A stretch of DNA of 34,578 nucleotides from SUP05 sp964577715 (lineage in GTDB: Bacteria; Pseudomonadota; Gammaproteobacteria; PS1; Pseudothioglobaceae): NCBI GenBank assembly GCA_964577715.1, contig CAZOAA010000017.1, forward strand, positions 1-34,578. Direction: 5' to 3'. Numbering within the stretch: the stretch's first letter is position 1; every line of letters begins with the position of its first letter. Positions 7,772 through 16,699 of this stretch are shown in pieces. The notes below the pieces were generated by a model that was given only the letters and a program-made list of their open reading frames with translations, was not told where the DNA came from and ran no database searches. The position numbers and the translations under genes are program-made.

Positions 7772-9583
7772 TTATTCTAAGAAACTTTGTAATTTATGCG
7801 CTCTGGACGGGTGTCTTAGTTTGCGCAAGGCCTTAGCTTCTATTTGACGGATACGTTCACGTGTTACATCAAATTGTCGGCCTACTTCTTCTAGCGTGTG
7901 GTCGGTATTCATATCAATACCAAAACGCATTTTTAATACTTTGGCTTCACGTGGAGACAAGTTTGCTAAAAGATCTCCAGTGGTTTCTCTTAGGCTTTCT
8001 TTAGTTGTGATATCTACTGGGGATGATAGATTAGTATCTTCGATAAAGTCACCAATATTAGAATCTTCATCATCGCCAACAGGTGTTTCCATTGATAATG
8101 GCTCTTTAGCAATTTTTAAAATTTTAATAATCTTGTATTCTGGTAGTTCCATTTCTACTGCTAACTCTTCAGGCGTTGCTTCTCTGCCAAATTTTTGTAG
8201 TAGTTGACGACGTACACGATTAAGTTTATTAATGGTTTCAATCATATGTACTGGAATACGAATCGTACGTGCCTGGTCAGCAATTGAACGGGTAATTGCT
8301 TGGCGAATCCACCAAGTTGCATAAGTTGAAAACTTATAACCACGACGGTATTCAAACTTATCTACCGCTTTCATTAAGCCAACATTGCCCTCTTGAATAA
8401 GATCTAAGAATTGCAATCCACGATTTGCATATTTTTTAGCAATAGAGATTACCAAACGCAAGTTTGCCTCAATCATTTGTGATTTGGCTTTTTTCGCACG
8501 ACGATCACCACGGCGATACATTTTATTTAAAGCTTTTAATTCAGGAATAGTAAGCTGCATTTCTTCTTCATAATCGAGAAGATTTTTTTGCGCATAATAG
8601 ATTTCATTTTTGCTTTGCTTAATTTTTTTATCAACAGCATCATCTAGTTTTGCGTCTTTTAGCCAATCAAAGTTGGTTTCATTATTGGTAAATAATTCAA
8701 AGAATTGAGCCCTTTCCATGCCGGCGTAGGTACAAGCATTTTGAATTGCTTTTTCTTGTTTTTTAACCAAGTCTACACGCTCACAAATTACTTCCATCAT
8801 TGTACTAACAAGTTTGGGAGCTAGGCGTAGGTCAGATAAACCTTTGGAAAGTTGTTCACGTGCTTCAACTGTTTTCTTATCACGAAAACCAAGCTTGTCA
8901 TTGATTTCTTTATAACCCTCAGAACACTTTAAGACTGTTTCAAATCGCCCATACACTTGATCTTCATCTGGACCCGTGTATTCCATTTCTTCCATTTCTT
9001 CGTATTCTTCGTCGTCATCAAATTCTCCAGCATTAAAGGCGGCTTTCTTGGCTTCAAAATCTTCGGCATCACCTTGATAACCAATAATAACGTCTGTCAT
9101 CTTACATTTGCCTTCTTCAAGGCGTGTATGTGCTTTAAAGAAGAAATCTGTAATAGCAGGGTAGAGAGTAATTGCCTGCATAATTTCAAATACGCCTGCT
9201 TCAATTTCTTTAGCAATACGGATTTCGTCTTCTTGTTCTAGTAGGTCAACTACACCCATTTCACGCATATACATTCTAACAGGATCAGTCGTTCTTCCAA
9301 ATTCAGAATCAAGTGCAGCTAGTGCCGCAATTGCCGCTTCGGCTGATGTTGATTGCGCTTTAGCACCTGACTCAACAACTAAAGTATCAGCATCTGGAAC
9401 AGTATCAGAAACAGCGATATCTAACTCTTCTAGAATAGTAACAATTGGTTCTACTTGTTCAGGTGTGAGTAAGTCTTCCGGAAGAATATCGTTAATTTCA
9501 GAGTAGGTTAGGTAGCCTTTCTCTTTACCCACCATAATGAGTTTTTGTAGTGCTTGCTTGTGTGCTTTAGTAGTAGTTTTCAT
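7772..9583 (-). CDS. rpoD: RNA polymerase primary sigma factor (sigma-70)
   Basis: A 603-residue housekeeping sigma factor. Region 1.1 covers the N-terminus (YLTYSEINDILP), region 1.2 contains DPVRMYMREMG, and a long non-conserved insert carries an acidic run (about residues 190-205). Region 2 has NLRLVISIAKKYANRGLQFL, DLIQEGNVGLMKAVDKF and FSTYATWWIRQAI. Region 4 has LSPREAKVLKMRFG and VTRERIRQIEAKALRKLR, the helix-turn-helix that reads the -35 box. It is full length. The usual partners rpsU and dnaG are not next to it; prs lies upstream, with an 80-base gap holding a possible promoter. Confidence 0.97.
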   Translation of the reverse strand: MKTTTKAHKQALQKLIMVGKEKGYLTYSEINDILPEDLLTPEQVEPIVTILEELDIAVSDTVPDADTLVVESGAKAQSTSAEAAIAALAALDSEFGRTTDPVRMYMREMGVVDLLEQEDEIRIAKEIEAGVFEIMQAITLYPAITDFFFKAHTRLEEGKCKMTDVIIGYQGDAEDFEAKKAAFNAGEFDDDEEYEEMEEMEYTGPDEDQVYGRFETVLKCSEGYKEINDKLGFRDKKTVEAREQLSKGLSDLRLAPKLVSTMMEVICERVDLVKKQEKAIQNACTYAGMERAQFFELFTNNETNFDWLKDAKLDDAVDKKIKQSKNEIYYAQKNLLDYEEEMQLTIPELKALNKMYRRGDRRAKKAKSQMIEANLRLVISIAKKYANRGLQFLDLIQEGNVGLMKAVDKFEYRRGYKFSTYATWWIRQAITRSIADQARTIRIPVHMIETINKLNRVRRQLLQKFGREATPEELAVEMELPEYKIIKILKIAKEPLSMETPVGDDEDSNIGDFIEDTNLSSPVDITTKESLRETTGDLLANLSPREAKVLKMRFGIDMNTDHTLEEVGRQFDVTRERIRQIEAKALRKLRHPSRAHKLQSFLE

Positions 9584-9612
9584 ACGACGTAGTTTGATGA
9601 ACCAAAGAAAGA

Positions 9613-9618
9613 ATTATA
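9613..9618 (-). promoter_or_regulatory. Putative -10 element upstream of rpoD
   Basis: TATAAT on the minus strand about 30 bases before the rpoD ATG, within the 80-base gap after prs. No good -35 box is seen at standard spacing. It suggests rpoD can be transcribed separately from prs. Confidence 0.4.
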
Positions 9619-9663
9619 CATAATTTTTTAACCAAAAATCATAGCCTTGAGTAGTAGTTTAGA

Positions 9664-10626
9664 CTATTTACTATCAGTAAAGATAGTACTGATAGATTCT
9701 TCTTCACTAATACGCTTAATAACTTCTGCCAAAGTTGGAGCAATCGATAATTGCCTAATTTTTGAGCATTTAACCGCATCAACGCTTAGAGGTATAGTGT
9801 TGGTTGTAACTAGTTCATCTAATTCAGAGTCAGTGATATTACCAATAGCATTGCCAGATAAAACAGCATGTGTTGCGTAGGCAACTACTTTTTTGGCGCC
9901 TTTTTCTTTCAAGATGCCGGCAGCTTGGCATAATGTTCCAGCGGTGTCCACCATGTCGTCAATTAACACACAGGTACGACCATCAACATCACCAATTACA
10001 TTCATAATTTTAACCATATTAGGTGCGGGACGACGTTTATCAATAATCGCAAGGTCCGCATCATTAATGCGTTTTGCTGCAGCACGGGCACGTACTACAC
10101 CACCAACATCGGGTGATACCACCACAACATCACCATAATCTTTTGATAAGATATCTTCTACCAAAACTGGTTGAGCGTAAATATTGTCAATTGGAATATT
10201 GAAAAATCCTTGAATTTGATCAGCATGTAAATCAACCGTGAGAATTCTATCAACGCCAGCTGCTTCTACCATCTCAGCAGCTAATTTTGCTGTAATAGGC
10301 ACACGAGTTAGGCGTGAACGACGGTCTTGTCGAGAGTATCCAAAGTAAGGCACAACTGCCGTAATGCGCTGAGCTGATGAACGTTTAAGTGCGTCAACCA
10401 TAACCAATAGTTCCATTAGTGTTTCTGCTGGCGATGGACCACAAGTTGGCTGAATAATAAATACATCACAACCGCGAACGTTTTCCAAAATCTCAACTTG
10501 TGATTCGCCATCACTAAACTGCCCAACTAAAGCCCTGCCTTGGGTAACATTAAGTTGAGAGATAATTTCGCCAGAAAGCTCAGGGTTAGCGTTACCGCTA
10601 AATATTTTAATTTTGTCGAGTGACAT
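9664..10626 (-). CDS. prs: Ribose-phosphate pyrophosphokinase (PRPP synthase)
   Basis: A 320-residue class I PRPP synthase. It transfers pyrophosphate from ATP to ribose 5-phosphate, making PRPP for purines, pyrimidines, His, Trp and NAD. Signatures: IFSGNANPEL, GQFSDGE, YFGYSRQDR, the metal-binding VDLHADQIQGFF, VVSPDVGGVVRARA, and the PRPP loop VLIDDMVDTAGTL. The product feeds nadC and trpD, also encoded here. The order ispE / tRNA-Gln / prs is common in gammaproteobacteria, but the rplY-pth genes that often follow are replaced by rpoD. The start codon has no clear Shine-Dalgarno sequence. Confidence 0.97.
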   Translation of the reverse strand: MSLDKIKIFSGNANPELSGEIISQLNVTQGRALVGQFSDGESQVEILENVRGCDVFIIQPTCGPSPAETLMELLVMVDALKRSSAQRITAVVPYFGYSRQDRRSRLTRVPITAKLAAEMVEAAGVDRILTVDLHADQIQGFFNIPIDNIYAQPVLVEDILSKDYGDVVVVSPDVGGVVRARAAAKRINDADLAIIDKRRPAPNMVKIMNVIGDVDGRTCVLIDDMVDTAGTLCQAAGILKEKGAKKVVAYATHAVLSGNAIGNITDSELDELVTTNTIPLSVDAVKCSKIRQLSIAPTLAEVIKRISEEESISTIFTDSK

Positions 10627-10657
10627 AGATATTAATAATGGCCATTAAAGTGCTTGA

Positions 10658-10663
10658 ATTATA
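10658..10663 (-). promoter_or_regulatory. Putative -10 element of prs
   Basis: TATAAT on the minus strand about 31 bases before the prs start codon, in the 187-base gap between tRNA-Gln and prs. The -35 region is not consensus. I see nothing else in this gap beyond AT-rich sequence. Confidence 0.4.
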
Positions 10664-10813
10664 CTACGATAGAAAAACAGATTGGTTAAATAAAATGACA
10701 GTATTTAATGCAATTATTGAATAGGGTAGATATTGTATGAAAACTACATAGCTGAATGAGTAACAAGCTCAACAAAATACAAAATAAAAAGACGAAGTTG
10801 GTAAAAGGAAATT

Positions 10814-10888
10814 TGGCTGGGCTGGCAGGATTTGAACCTGCGCATGACGGGATCAAAACCCGTTGCCTTACCGCTTGGCGACAGCCCA
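10814..10888 (-). tRNA. glnX: tRNA-Gln (anticodon UUG)
   Basis: A complete 75-base cloverleaf on the minus strand. It has acceptor stem TGGGCTG/CAGCCCA, D arm GCC-AAGCGGTAA-GGC, anticodon stem ACGGG/CCCGT around loop TTTTGAT (anticodon TTG), T stem GCAGG/CCTGC, and an encoded CCA. The D arm and loop match enterobacterial tRNA-Gln. It lies 16 bases after ispE and before prs, the arrangement found in many gammaproteobacteria. Confidence 0.95.
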
Positions 10889-10904
10889 TTAAGGTGTTTA
10901 ACCG

Positions 10905-11744
10905 TTAGGTTAAAGCTGGAGAGGTATTGAGCGCTTGCGCGACAAAGCCTGACCATTGTTTTGGTAGATTGTCGAGTGCTACCAAAGCATCTTTCTCGTG
11001 TTTAAATTCCACAAAAACACAACTTCCTGTGCCAGTCATTCTTGGCTGATATAGATAATTTTTAGCTGATTTTAAATGCGTTAACGCTTCTAAAACTTCG
11101 CTTTCTGAATCTATGGCCGCCTCAAGACAATCATTATGTGGATCGATTAACTCTGAGAAGTCGCATATTTTCCCTATCAATGGTGTCATTGTCAATGCTT
11201 TGTTAGAGAATATTTCCCCAGTTGAGATGTGTTTATTGATTGAAACAACTAAAAAATAATGCTTTGGTAAATTCATTGGTGTGAGTATTTCGCCCACCCC
11301 TTCAGCCCAAGCGCTGTTCCCAGCAATAAAAATAGGTACGTCAGCACCAAGTGCCAAACCGATTGCTGCTAGTTGTTGGTTTGAACAACCGGTATTCCAT
11401 AATTGATTCAGTGCAATGAGTGTGGTTGCAGCATTCGAACTACCGCCACCAAGCCCACCGCCAGCAGGAATATTTTTAACCACAGAAATATCAGCACCGA
11501 GATTTGTATTGGTTGCATTTTGTAATGCTTTGGCTGCTCTGATAATCAAGTCTTGATCTTCTGGCACATCTTTGTTGCCACTAGTGCGCGCTATTACACC
11601 GTCTTGTCTAATATTAAAACTTAGCTCATCGCAATAATCTAGCAACTGGAAAATGGTTTGTAGATTGTGATAGCCGTCTTCTCGTTTGGAGTTAATGTGC
11701 AAAAAAAGATTGATTTTTGCAGGCGAGTACCAGGTGTTAGACAT
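10905..11744 (-). CDS. ispE: 4-diphosphocytidyl-2-C-methyl-D-erythritol kinase
   Basis: A 279-residue GHMP-family kinase that phosphorylates CDP-methylerythritol in the MEP isoprenoid pathway. Signatures: SPAKINLFLHI at the N-terminus with the substrate-contacting Lys, REDGYHNLQT, the ATP loop PAGGGLGGGSSNAATTL, and ADVPIF. The C-terminal MTGTGSCVF is the third GHMP motif. The start is ATG 11744, overlapping the end of orn by 8 bases; codons upstream read out-of-frame orn sequence. It is followed by tRNA-Gln after 16 bases. The overlap with orn suggests co-transcription of orn and ispE. Confidence 0.95.
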   Translation of the reverse strand: MSNTWYSPAKINLFLHINSKREDGYHNLQTIFQLLDYCDELSFNIRQDGVIARTSGNKDVPEDQDLIIRAAKALQNATNTNLGADISVVKNIPAGGGLGGGSSNAATTLIALNQLWNTGCSNQQLAAIGLALGADVPIFIAGNSAWAEGVGEILTPMNLPKHYFLVVSINKHISTGEIFSNKALTMTPLIGKICDFSELIDPHNDCLEAAIDSESEVLEALTHLKSAKNYLYQPRMTGTGSCVFVEFKHEKDALVALDNLPKQWSGFVAQALNTSPALT

Positions 11745-12279
11745 CAATAAAGGTTTCTCGGTAGTGTTTAAGTTCGTTAATTGAATCACGAATATCGGAT
11801 AGCGCCAGATGTGCTGATTCACCTTCACGCACCATAACAACCTCAGGCTTCCAGCGTACTACTAGCTCTTTGAGTGTGGTAACATCGATATGACGATAGT
11901 GGAAAAATTGTTCTAATCTTGGCATGTAGTTATATAGAAAACGCCTATCTTGGCAAATGGTATTGCCGCACATTGGAGATACACCAGGATTAACATATTT
12001 TTCTAAAAATTCAATGGTTTGACTTTCAGCTTGCTTGGTAGATATGTTGCTTTCTTTAACGCGTTTAACCAAACCAGAATTAGTGTGATGCTCAGTGTTC
12101 CACTCGTCCATGCCAGCCAGAATAGTACTACTTTGATGAATAGCAAGTGCAGGGCCTTCGGCCAAAATGTTAAGATCTTTGTCGGTCACAATGGTGGCGA
12201 TTTCAATAATGACATCTTTTTCTGGTAATAAACCAGTCATTTCTAAGTCAATCCAAATCAGATTGGTATCTTTATCCAT
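11737..12279 (-). CDS. orn: Oligoribonuclease
   Basis: A 180-residue 3'-to-5' exoribonuclease of the DEDDh group that degrades di- to short oligoribonucleotides, the last step of RNA decay and of pGpG removal. Catalytic residues are in place: D11 and E13 in IWIDLEMTG, D in ICQDRRFLYNYMP, and H and D in SAHLALSDIRDS. Length and spacing match E. coli Orn throughout. It lies 14 bases downstream of trpD and overlaps ispE by 8 bases, so it is probably part of a pepP-trpD-orn-ispE transcript. Confidence 0.96.
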   Translation of the reverse strand: MDKDTNLIWIDLEMTGLLPEKDVIIEIATIVTDKDLNILAEGPALAIHQSSTILAGMDEWNTEHHTNSGLVKRVKESNISTKQAESQTIEFLEKYVNPGVSPMCGNTICQDRRFLYNYMPRLEQFFHYRHIDVTTLKELVVRWKPEVVMVREGESAHLALSDIRDSINELKHYRETFIDV

Positions 12280-12293
12280 TTTTTTATAGCTCC

Positions 12294-13313
12294 TTAACAG
12301 CCAGTTGACTCTCGAACAAAGTCATCGAGTTTTTGATGGGCGGCGCCACTGTTTAAAATTTTCATTGCAGTATCAATACCCGCTTGTAATGAATCAGTAA
12401 TACCAGAAACATAAATCGCCGCACCTGAATTCATAGCAATAATATTTTTAGCGGCACCATCGTTACCATCTAGTGCTTGCTGAATAAGTTTGAGCGAGTC
12501 TTCTGCATCATCGGCTTTAATATCATCAAGATTGCCTAGTGTTAGGCCAAAGTCTGTTGGGTTGATGGTATAGGCGTTAACTTCACCATCTTTAAGCTCA
12601 GCTACAAAGGTATCGTCTGCAATAGAGATTTCATCTAAGCCATCTTTAGAGTGTACGACCATTACATGTTTAGAGCCAAGACCTTTTAATACATTTGCAA
12701 TCGGTTCTACCAGGGCTTTATCGTACACACCCATCACTTGGTGTGGCGCTCTTGCTGGATTAGTGAGTGGGCCTAATACGTTAAATATTGTGCGCACAGC
12801 CAATGATTTTCTAGGGCCAATAGCGTGTTTCATTGCAGAATGGTGTGCGGGTGCAAACATAAAGCCAACACCGATTTTTTCAACACATTTACCAATATTT
12901 TCTGGCGTCATGTCCAGGTTAACGCCTGCCGCTTCTAAAACATCAGCACTGCCTGATTTGGAAGAAATAGAGCGATTACCATGTTTGGCTACTTGACCAC
13001 CGGCACTTGCCACTACAAAAGCACAAGCGGTTGAGATATTAAATAAACCCAGTCCATCACCACCAGTGCCACAGGTGTCGACTAAATGTTTTGGATGGTG
13101 AATTTGTACCCCAGTTGCTAATGATCGCATTACTTTTGCTGCGGCGGTAATTTCAGCAACTGTTTCACCTTTCATGGATAGTCCAACTAAAAAACCACCA
13201 ATTTGCGCATCTTCTGTTTTGCCAGTCATGATGTCATTCATAACATCATGCATTTCATCTTCTGTTAAATCTTGTTTTGCAATGACTGCTTTTATTGCTT
13301 GTTGTATATTCAT
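12294..13313 (-). CDS. trpD: Anthranilate phosphoribosyltransferase
   Basis: A 339-residue enzyme that joins anthranilate to PRPP in tryptophan synthesis. Signatures: DTCGTGGDGLGLFNISTA (PRPP/phosphate loop), KHGNRSISSKSGSADVLEA (anthranilate and metal region), FMFAPAHHSAMKH and RTIFNVLGPLTNP. Full length. It is separated from other trp genes: pepP lies upstream (the pepP stop region overlaps the trpD start as ATGA) and orn downstream. In many relatives trpD is grouped with trpG and trpC, so its place here is a rearrangement or lineage trait. No attenuator-like leader is visible. Confidence 0.95.
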   Translation of the reverse strand: MNIQQAIKAVIAKQDLTEDEMHDVMNDIMTGKTEDAQIGGFLVGLSMKGETVAEITAAAKVMRSLATGVQIHHPKHLVDTCGTGGDGLGLFNISTACAFVVASAGGQVAKHGNRSISSKSGSADVLEAAGVNLDMTPENIGKCVEKIGVGFMFAPAHHSAMKHAIGPRKSLAVRTIFNVLGPLTNPARAPHQVMGVYDKALVEPIANVLKGLGSKHVMVVHSKDGLDEISIADDTFVAELKDGEVNAYTINPTDFGLTLGNLDDIKADDAEDSLKLIQQALDGNDGAAKNIIAMNSGAAIYVSGITDSLQAGIDTAMKILNSGAAHQKLDDFVRESTGC

Positions 13314-14527
13314 TGTTCTCTCATTAATAATTCTATATCTTCAATTTCTTTAACCAGTGCTTGGCTCAGTACTTGGTTTCCTGTTTCTGTTACCAGAACG
13401 TCGTCTTCAATTCTGACGCCAATATTCCAGTAAATGGGGTTAATTTTATCACTCTTGCGAATATAAATGCCTGGTTCAACAGTTGTTACCATACCAGTTT
13501 CAAATTTTCGATGACTATTGGCTTGTTTATATTCTCCTACATCGTGCACATCAAGTCCCAGCCAGTGTCCAGTTCCATGCATGTAGAATTTTGAGAGTTC
13601 TTGATCATCTTCTAGAAGACCTAACTTAATTAAACCTTTTTTGATAGTGCTACTGGCAATCTGGTGTGGTTTGCTAACACTTTGACCTGGTTTAATGCTT
13701 TTGATAGCTTGGAGTTGTGCATCTAATACCAGTTGGTATATTTGTTTTTGTGCGTTAGAAAACTTACCACTAATAGGAAAAGTGCGAGTAATATCTGAAG
13801 CATAACCTTCAACTTCGCATCCTGCATCAATAAGCAGTAAGTCCCCTTTTTTTAAAAGTTTGTTGTTTTCAATATAGTGCAAAACACAAGCGTTTTCACC
13901 GCCTGCTACAATAGGGCTATAAGCATGTTGAGTGTTATTTTTTTTAAAAAACCCATCAAAAATACTGGCTATTTCATATTCATAAATATTAGGCTTTGTT
14001 TGTTTAATTGCCATTTCATGCGCTTTAATGGAGATATCAATCGCTTTTTGCATGTGATTGATTTCGTCTTCATCTTTCTTTAGACGCATTTCATGTAATA
14101 TAGGCGTTAGAGATTGATAGCTTGATAAATGTTTTTTGATTTCTTTATCGATTTTGCTGTGTTTAGGGTCGTAATAAATAGTTTTTGCTTTAGCAACAAG
14201 TTTAGGGAGTTCTCTTTTTATTAGGCTAATTGAAAAAGCCTGATCTGCCATTAATGTTTTAGGTGCATCGTTGATACCTAAGCGTTTGCCGTCCCAAATT
14301 TCTCTTGCTTTGTCTCTATTGCGTAAAAATATAGTGTAATTTTTGCTTGAAAATACCATGGCAGATTCTACTTCGCCAAATCCACTTAGGTACCAAAAGT
14401 CACTGTCTGCACGAAAAGGGTAGTAAACATCACCGTTTCTGTGTTGCGCTGGGTTAGTTGTTACAATCACTAAAGAATCGTTATCCAGCCGGCTTAGTAG
14501 TTCTTTTCTTCTTTTTTGATGTATCAT
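13310..14527 (-). CDS. pepP: Xaa-Pro aminopeptidase (M24B)
   Basis: A 405-residue metallopeptidase that removes N-terminal residues preceding proline. The N-terminal creatinase-like domain begins IHQKRRKELLSRL and includes PFRADSDFWYLSGF. The C-terminal pita-bread domain holds the metal ligands: two Asp in LLIDAGCEVEGYASDITRTF, His in MHGTGHWLGLDVHD, Glu in TTVEPGIYI, and Glu in VRIEDDVLV. It is a little shorter than E. coli PepP (about 440 residues) but no motif is missing. It is first in the leftward run pepP-trpD-orn-ispE and overlaps trpD by 4 bases. In many gammaproteobacteria pepP sits with ubiH; that is not the case here. Confidence 0.93.
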   Translation of the reverse strand: MIHQKRRKELLSRLDNDSLVIVTTNPAQHRNGDVYYPFRADSDFWYLSGFGEVESAMVFSSKNYTIFLRNRDKAREIWDGKRLGINDAPKTLMADQAFSISLIKRELPKLVAKAKTIYYDPKHSKIDKEIKKHLSSYQSLTPILHEMRLKKDEDEINHMQKAIDISIKAHEMAIKQTKPNIYEYEIASIFDGFFKKNNTQHAYSPIVAGGENACVLHYIENNKLLKKGDLLLIDAGCEVEGYASDITRTFPISGKFSNAQKQIYQLVLDAQLQAIKSIKPGQSVSKPHQIASSTIKKGLIKLGLLEDDQELSKFYMHGTGHWLGLDVHDVGEYKQANSHRKFETGMVTTVEPGIYIRKSDKINPIYWNIGVRIEDDVLVTETGNQVLSQALVKEIEDIELLMREQ

Positions 14528-14562
14528 TATTTTTTAGTAACAAAACGCCTAATTAAGATACC

Positions 14563-15282
14563 ATGAAACAAGTCAGACTTTATCAAAATACCGTTATTAA
14601 GGTTGGCGATCAGTTATTTTTAGATGAGTATGGATCGCATCATCTAATTAAAGTGTTGCGTTTTCCTCAAGGAAAAAATATTGTTTTGTTTAATGGCGAT
14701 GGTTTTGACTATTTGGTTGAGGTGATTAATAGTAAAAAATATTGCGAAGTATTGGTTCATGCTAAAGAGCAAAATTTATCTGAATCAAAACTTAATTTAA
14801 CCTTAGCACAAGGGATTGCAAAGGGTGAAAAAATGGATTTTTTAATTCAAAAATCTGTTGAACTTGGTGTAAACAAAATCATACCTATTGTTAGTGATCA
14901 CTGCGTAGTTAGACTAACGGAGGATAAGTCAAAAAAACGTCAATTGCATTGGCAAAAAATTGCAATTAGCGCTTGCGAACAATCTGGTCGTTCGATTGTT
15001 CCTGAAGTAACAATGCCTATTGATTTAGATGATTACTTTAAACAGACTATTGTGAATGGCTTTGTTTTGCATCACCGAGCTGAGAAAACTTTATTAGATA
15101 TAGAAGCTATAATAACTCAGGCTAGTATTCTTATCGGCCCTGAGGGCGGGTTAAGTGAAGCTGAAATTACACAAGCCACCACAGCAGGCTATCAATCTTT
15201 ACTGTTAGGTTCACGCGTGCTAAGAACAGAAACTGCATCGCTAGTAGCCATTGCCAATATGCAATTACTATGGGGTAGTTAA
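14563..15282 (+). CDS. rsmE: 16S rRNA (uracil(1498)-N3)-methyltransferase
   Basis: A 239-residue SPOUT (alpha/beta-knot) methyltransferase that modifies U1498 of 16S rRNA in assembled 30S subunits. An N-terminal PUA-like domain (YGSHHLIKVLRFPQG) is followed by the knot domain: LAQGIAKGEKMDFLIQKSVE, KIAISACEQSGRS, the SAM-binding ILIGPEGGLSEAEI and LGSRVLRTETA. The gene diverges from pepP, with 35 bases between starts. Its 3' end overlaps the convergent DsrS-like gene by 15 bases. Length is normal. Confidence 0.95.
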   Translation: MKQVRLYQNTVIKVGDQLFLDEYGSHHLIKVLRFPQGKNIVLFNGDGFDYLVEVINSKKYCEVLVHAKEQNLSESKLNLTLAQGIAKGEKMDFLIQKSVELGVNKIIPIVSDHCVVRLTEDKSKKRQLHWQKIAISACEQSGRSIVPEVTMPIDLDDYFKQTIVNGFVLHHRAEKTLLDIEAIITQASILIGPEGGLSEAEITQATTAGYQSLLLGSRVLRTETASLVAIANMQLLWGS

Positions 15283-16308
15283 AAGTTTTAAGGCGTCTTG
15301 AATAGGACTTAGTACATTAGCTAGTTTTTTGCGAATGGCAGACCCTGTTAATCCATGGGCAGAAATTGTACTCACAACTAGTTGCTCGCTCACACCAGCA
15401 AGTAGCAATCTTGCTTTGATTTTTTCATCGCCTAAATCCAGTTTTTCTAGCACTGACTGCGCTTGGGTTTGTAGGTCTTCAATTTTGTTCAAAGGTTGTA
15501 TCATTGGATGTGATAAACAACTACCTAATACTTCTAAGGTGCGATACAAAACATACTCTTGATTGATTTTTTTTAAGATGTGAGCAATGGTATTTAGCAT
15601 AATTTGTCCTTGTTCAGTATTTACACAATCTAGCTCTTTAATGTTCTTATCTATCGCGATTATGTTGTTATTATTCGGTAAGTTGTCCTTCATTCTTTCA
15701 ATAAATCCTACCAAAAAGGCAGTTTTTCTTTGGCCTTGTTTCCATAATCTGTCTTTGGCTTCTTGAGAGATTAAGTCTTCTTGTAAGATTAGATTAGTAG
15801 TGTCTATCAGCTGTGCTGTGTCATTAGTAAAGGGTAAAAATTCTAATAAGTAATGAGCAATTTTTTTGCCAACATCGTGCTTTACTACAAAGTCTCTTGT
15901 GAGTAAAAATCGGGCGATTTCCGCTTGTTGGTCAGTGTTGGTTGCACACCACCAAACTAGTTCTATAATTTCATCATCTAGATTTTTAGAGTTTGCGACT
16001 GCTACTACAGCTTCGATGCTTCCTATTTTTAATAGCGATATCAGATTGGAAGAGCTGACTTGACCCATTCTTGACCAGCGCTTAAGGTAGGATGGATAGC
16101 CGCCCATACTTCCTAGTATTTTGCTGGTTAATAGCTTTTGTACTGCTTGAATATATTGATTACTATCCCCACTCGGATTAAGCGCGATTGTTTGTTCTTT
16201 TCTATCTTTAGTTAAACCAACAACAACTAGTTTGTATACATCAATTCGAATGGCAATTGAAGTTGAGATTAATACATTGAGTTTGAGTGTGTCCTCAGGT
16301 GTTAGCAT
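15268..16308 (-). CDS. DsrS-like protein (tentative)
   Basis: A 346-residue, probably soluble and largely helical protein with no signal peptide or membrane segment. The N-terminal part (LTPEDTLKLNVLI..AIRIDVYKLVV, then GSMGGYPSYLKRWSRMGQVSSSNLISLLKIGSIEAVVAVANS) recalls DsrS, encoded with the dissimilatory sulfite reductase genes of purple and other sulfur oxidisers. Its function is unknown. I rely on memory of that pattern, so the name is tentative. It is last in a leftward set proC / YgfX-like / this gene, overlapping the preceding gene by 14 bases. If the name is right, the organism very likely has a reverse-Dsr sulfur oxidation pathway elsewhere. Confidence 0.5.
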   Translation of the reverse strand: MLTPEDTLKLNVLISTSIAIRIDVYKLVVVGLTKDRKEQTIALNPSGDSNQYIQAVQKLLTSKILGSMGGYPSYLKRWSRMGQVSSSNLISLLKIGSIEAVVAVANSKNLDDEIIELVWWCATNTDQQAEIARFLLTRDFVVKHDVGKKIAHYLLEFLPFTNDTAQLIDTTNLILQEDLISQEAKDRLWKQGQRKTAFLVGFIERMKDNLPNNNNIIAIDKNIKELDCVNTEQGQIMLNTIAHILKKINQEYVLYRTLEVLGSCLSHPMIQPLNKIEDLQTQAQSVLEKLDLGDEKIKARLLLAGVSEQLVVSTISAHGLTGSAIRKKLANVLSPIQDALKLLTTP

Positions 16309-16699
16309 TAAGTGTTCGATTTATTTGTGATAATGATTGATTTTTGATACTGTCTTTAAAAATCACGATAGATTCTTTACCTGTGTTAATTATCACTAGG
16401 AATCTAGATTGATACGCCGAATAAAACCAAGGGTATTGTGTTGTTTTTTTATTATTTTTTTCAATGGTAATTTGTTGGTTATCTAGCGTTATCTTTTTGA
16501 TTGAATCATTTTTTGTTAAAAAAATAAATTTAGGAAAAAACTGATATGCTAAAAATAATAAGGCAGCACTTAGTATGATGCTTAAATAAAAATTATAAAA
16601 ATAATACCAAATGGTAAATAAAGCTAATAAATAAACCAGTGATGATAGGACTAAGTAAATTTTTGAGGGCTTAAGATCAATACTTAATGTCTTACTCAT
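16295..16699 (-). CDS. Small membrane protein, YgfX/CptA-like
   Basis: A 134-residue protein: a short cytoplasmic N-terminus, two close membrane helices at about residues 15-55, then a polar beta-rich domain rich in Lys, Asn and Ile, ending with a segment like IVIFKDSIKNQSLSQINRTL. Length, helical hairpin and the D-S/L-R-R-L type ending resemble YgfX (CptA), the membrane partner of SdhE in enterobacteria. Sequence similarity is weak and no sdhE is adjacent. The start could be ATG 16699 or the ATG just before it at 16702; both overlap proC. Very AT-rich. Function not established. Confidence 0.5.
   Translation of the reverse strand: MSKTLSIDLKPSKIYLVLSSLVYLLALFTIWYYFYNFYLSIILSAALLFLAYQFFPKFIFLTKNDSIKKITLDNQQITIEKNNKKTTQYPWFYSAYQSRFLVIINTGKESIVIFKDSIKNQSLSQINRTLNANT

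Noticed and set aside
8957..9241. Open frame on the plus strand inside rpoD, very rich in Phe
   Set aside because: It is antisense to the acidic and charged part of rpoD; the Phe richness mirrors Glu/Lys codons on the true strand.
10686..10956. Open frames running through tRNA-Gln on the minus strand
   Set aside because: They overlap a complete tRNA with perfect stems and no protein family is recognised.
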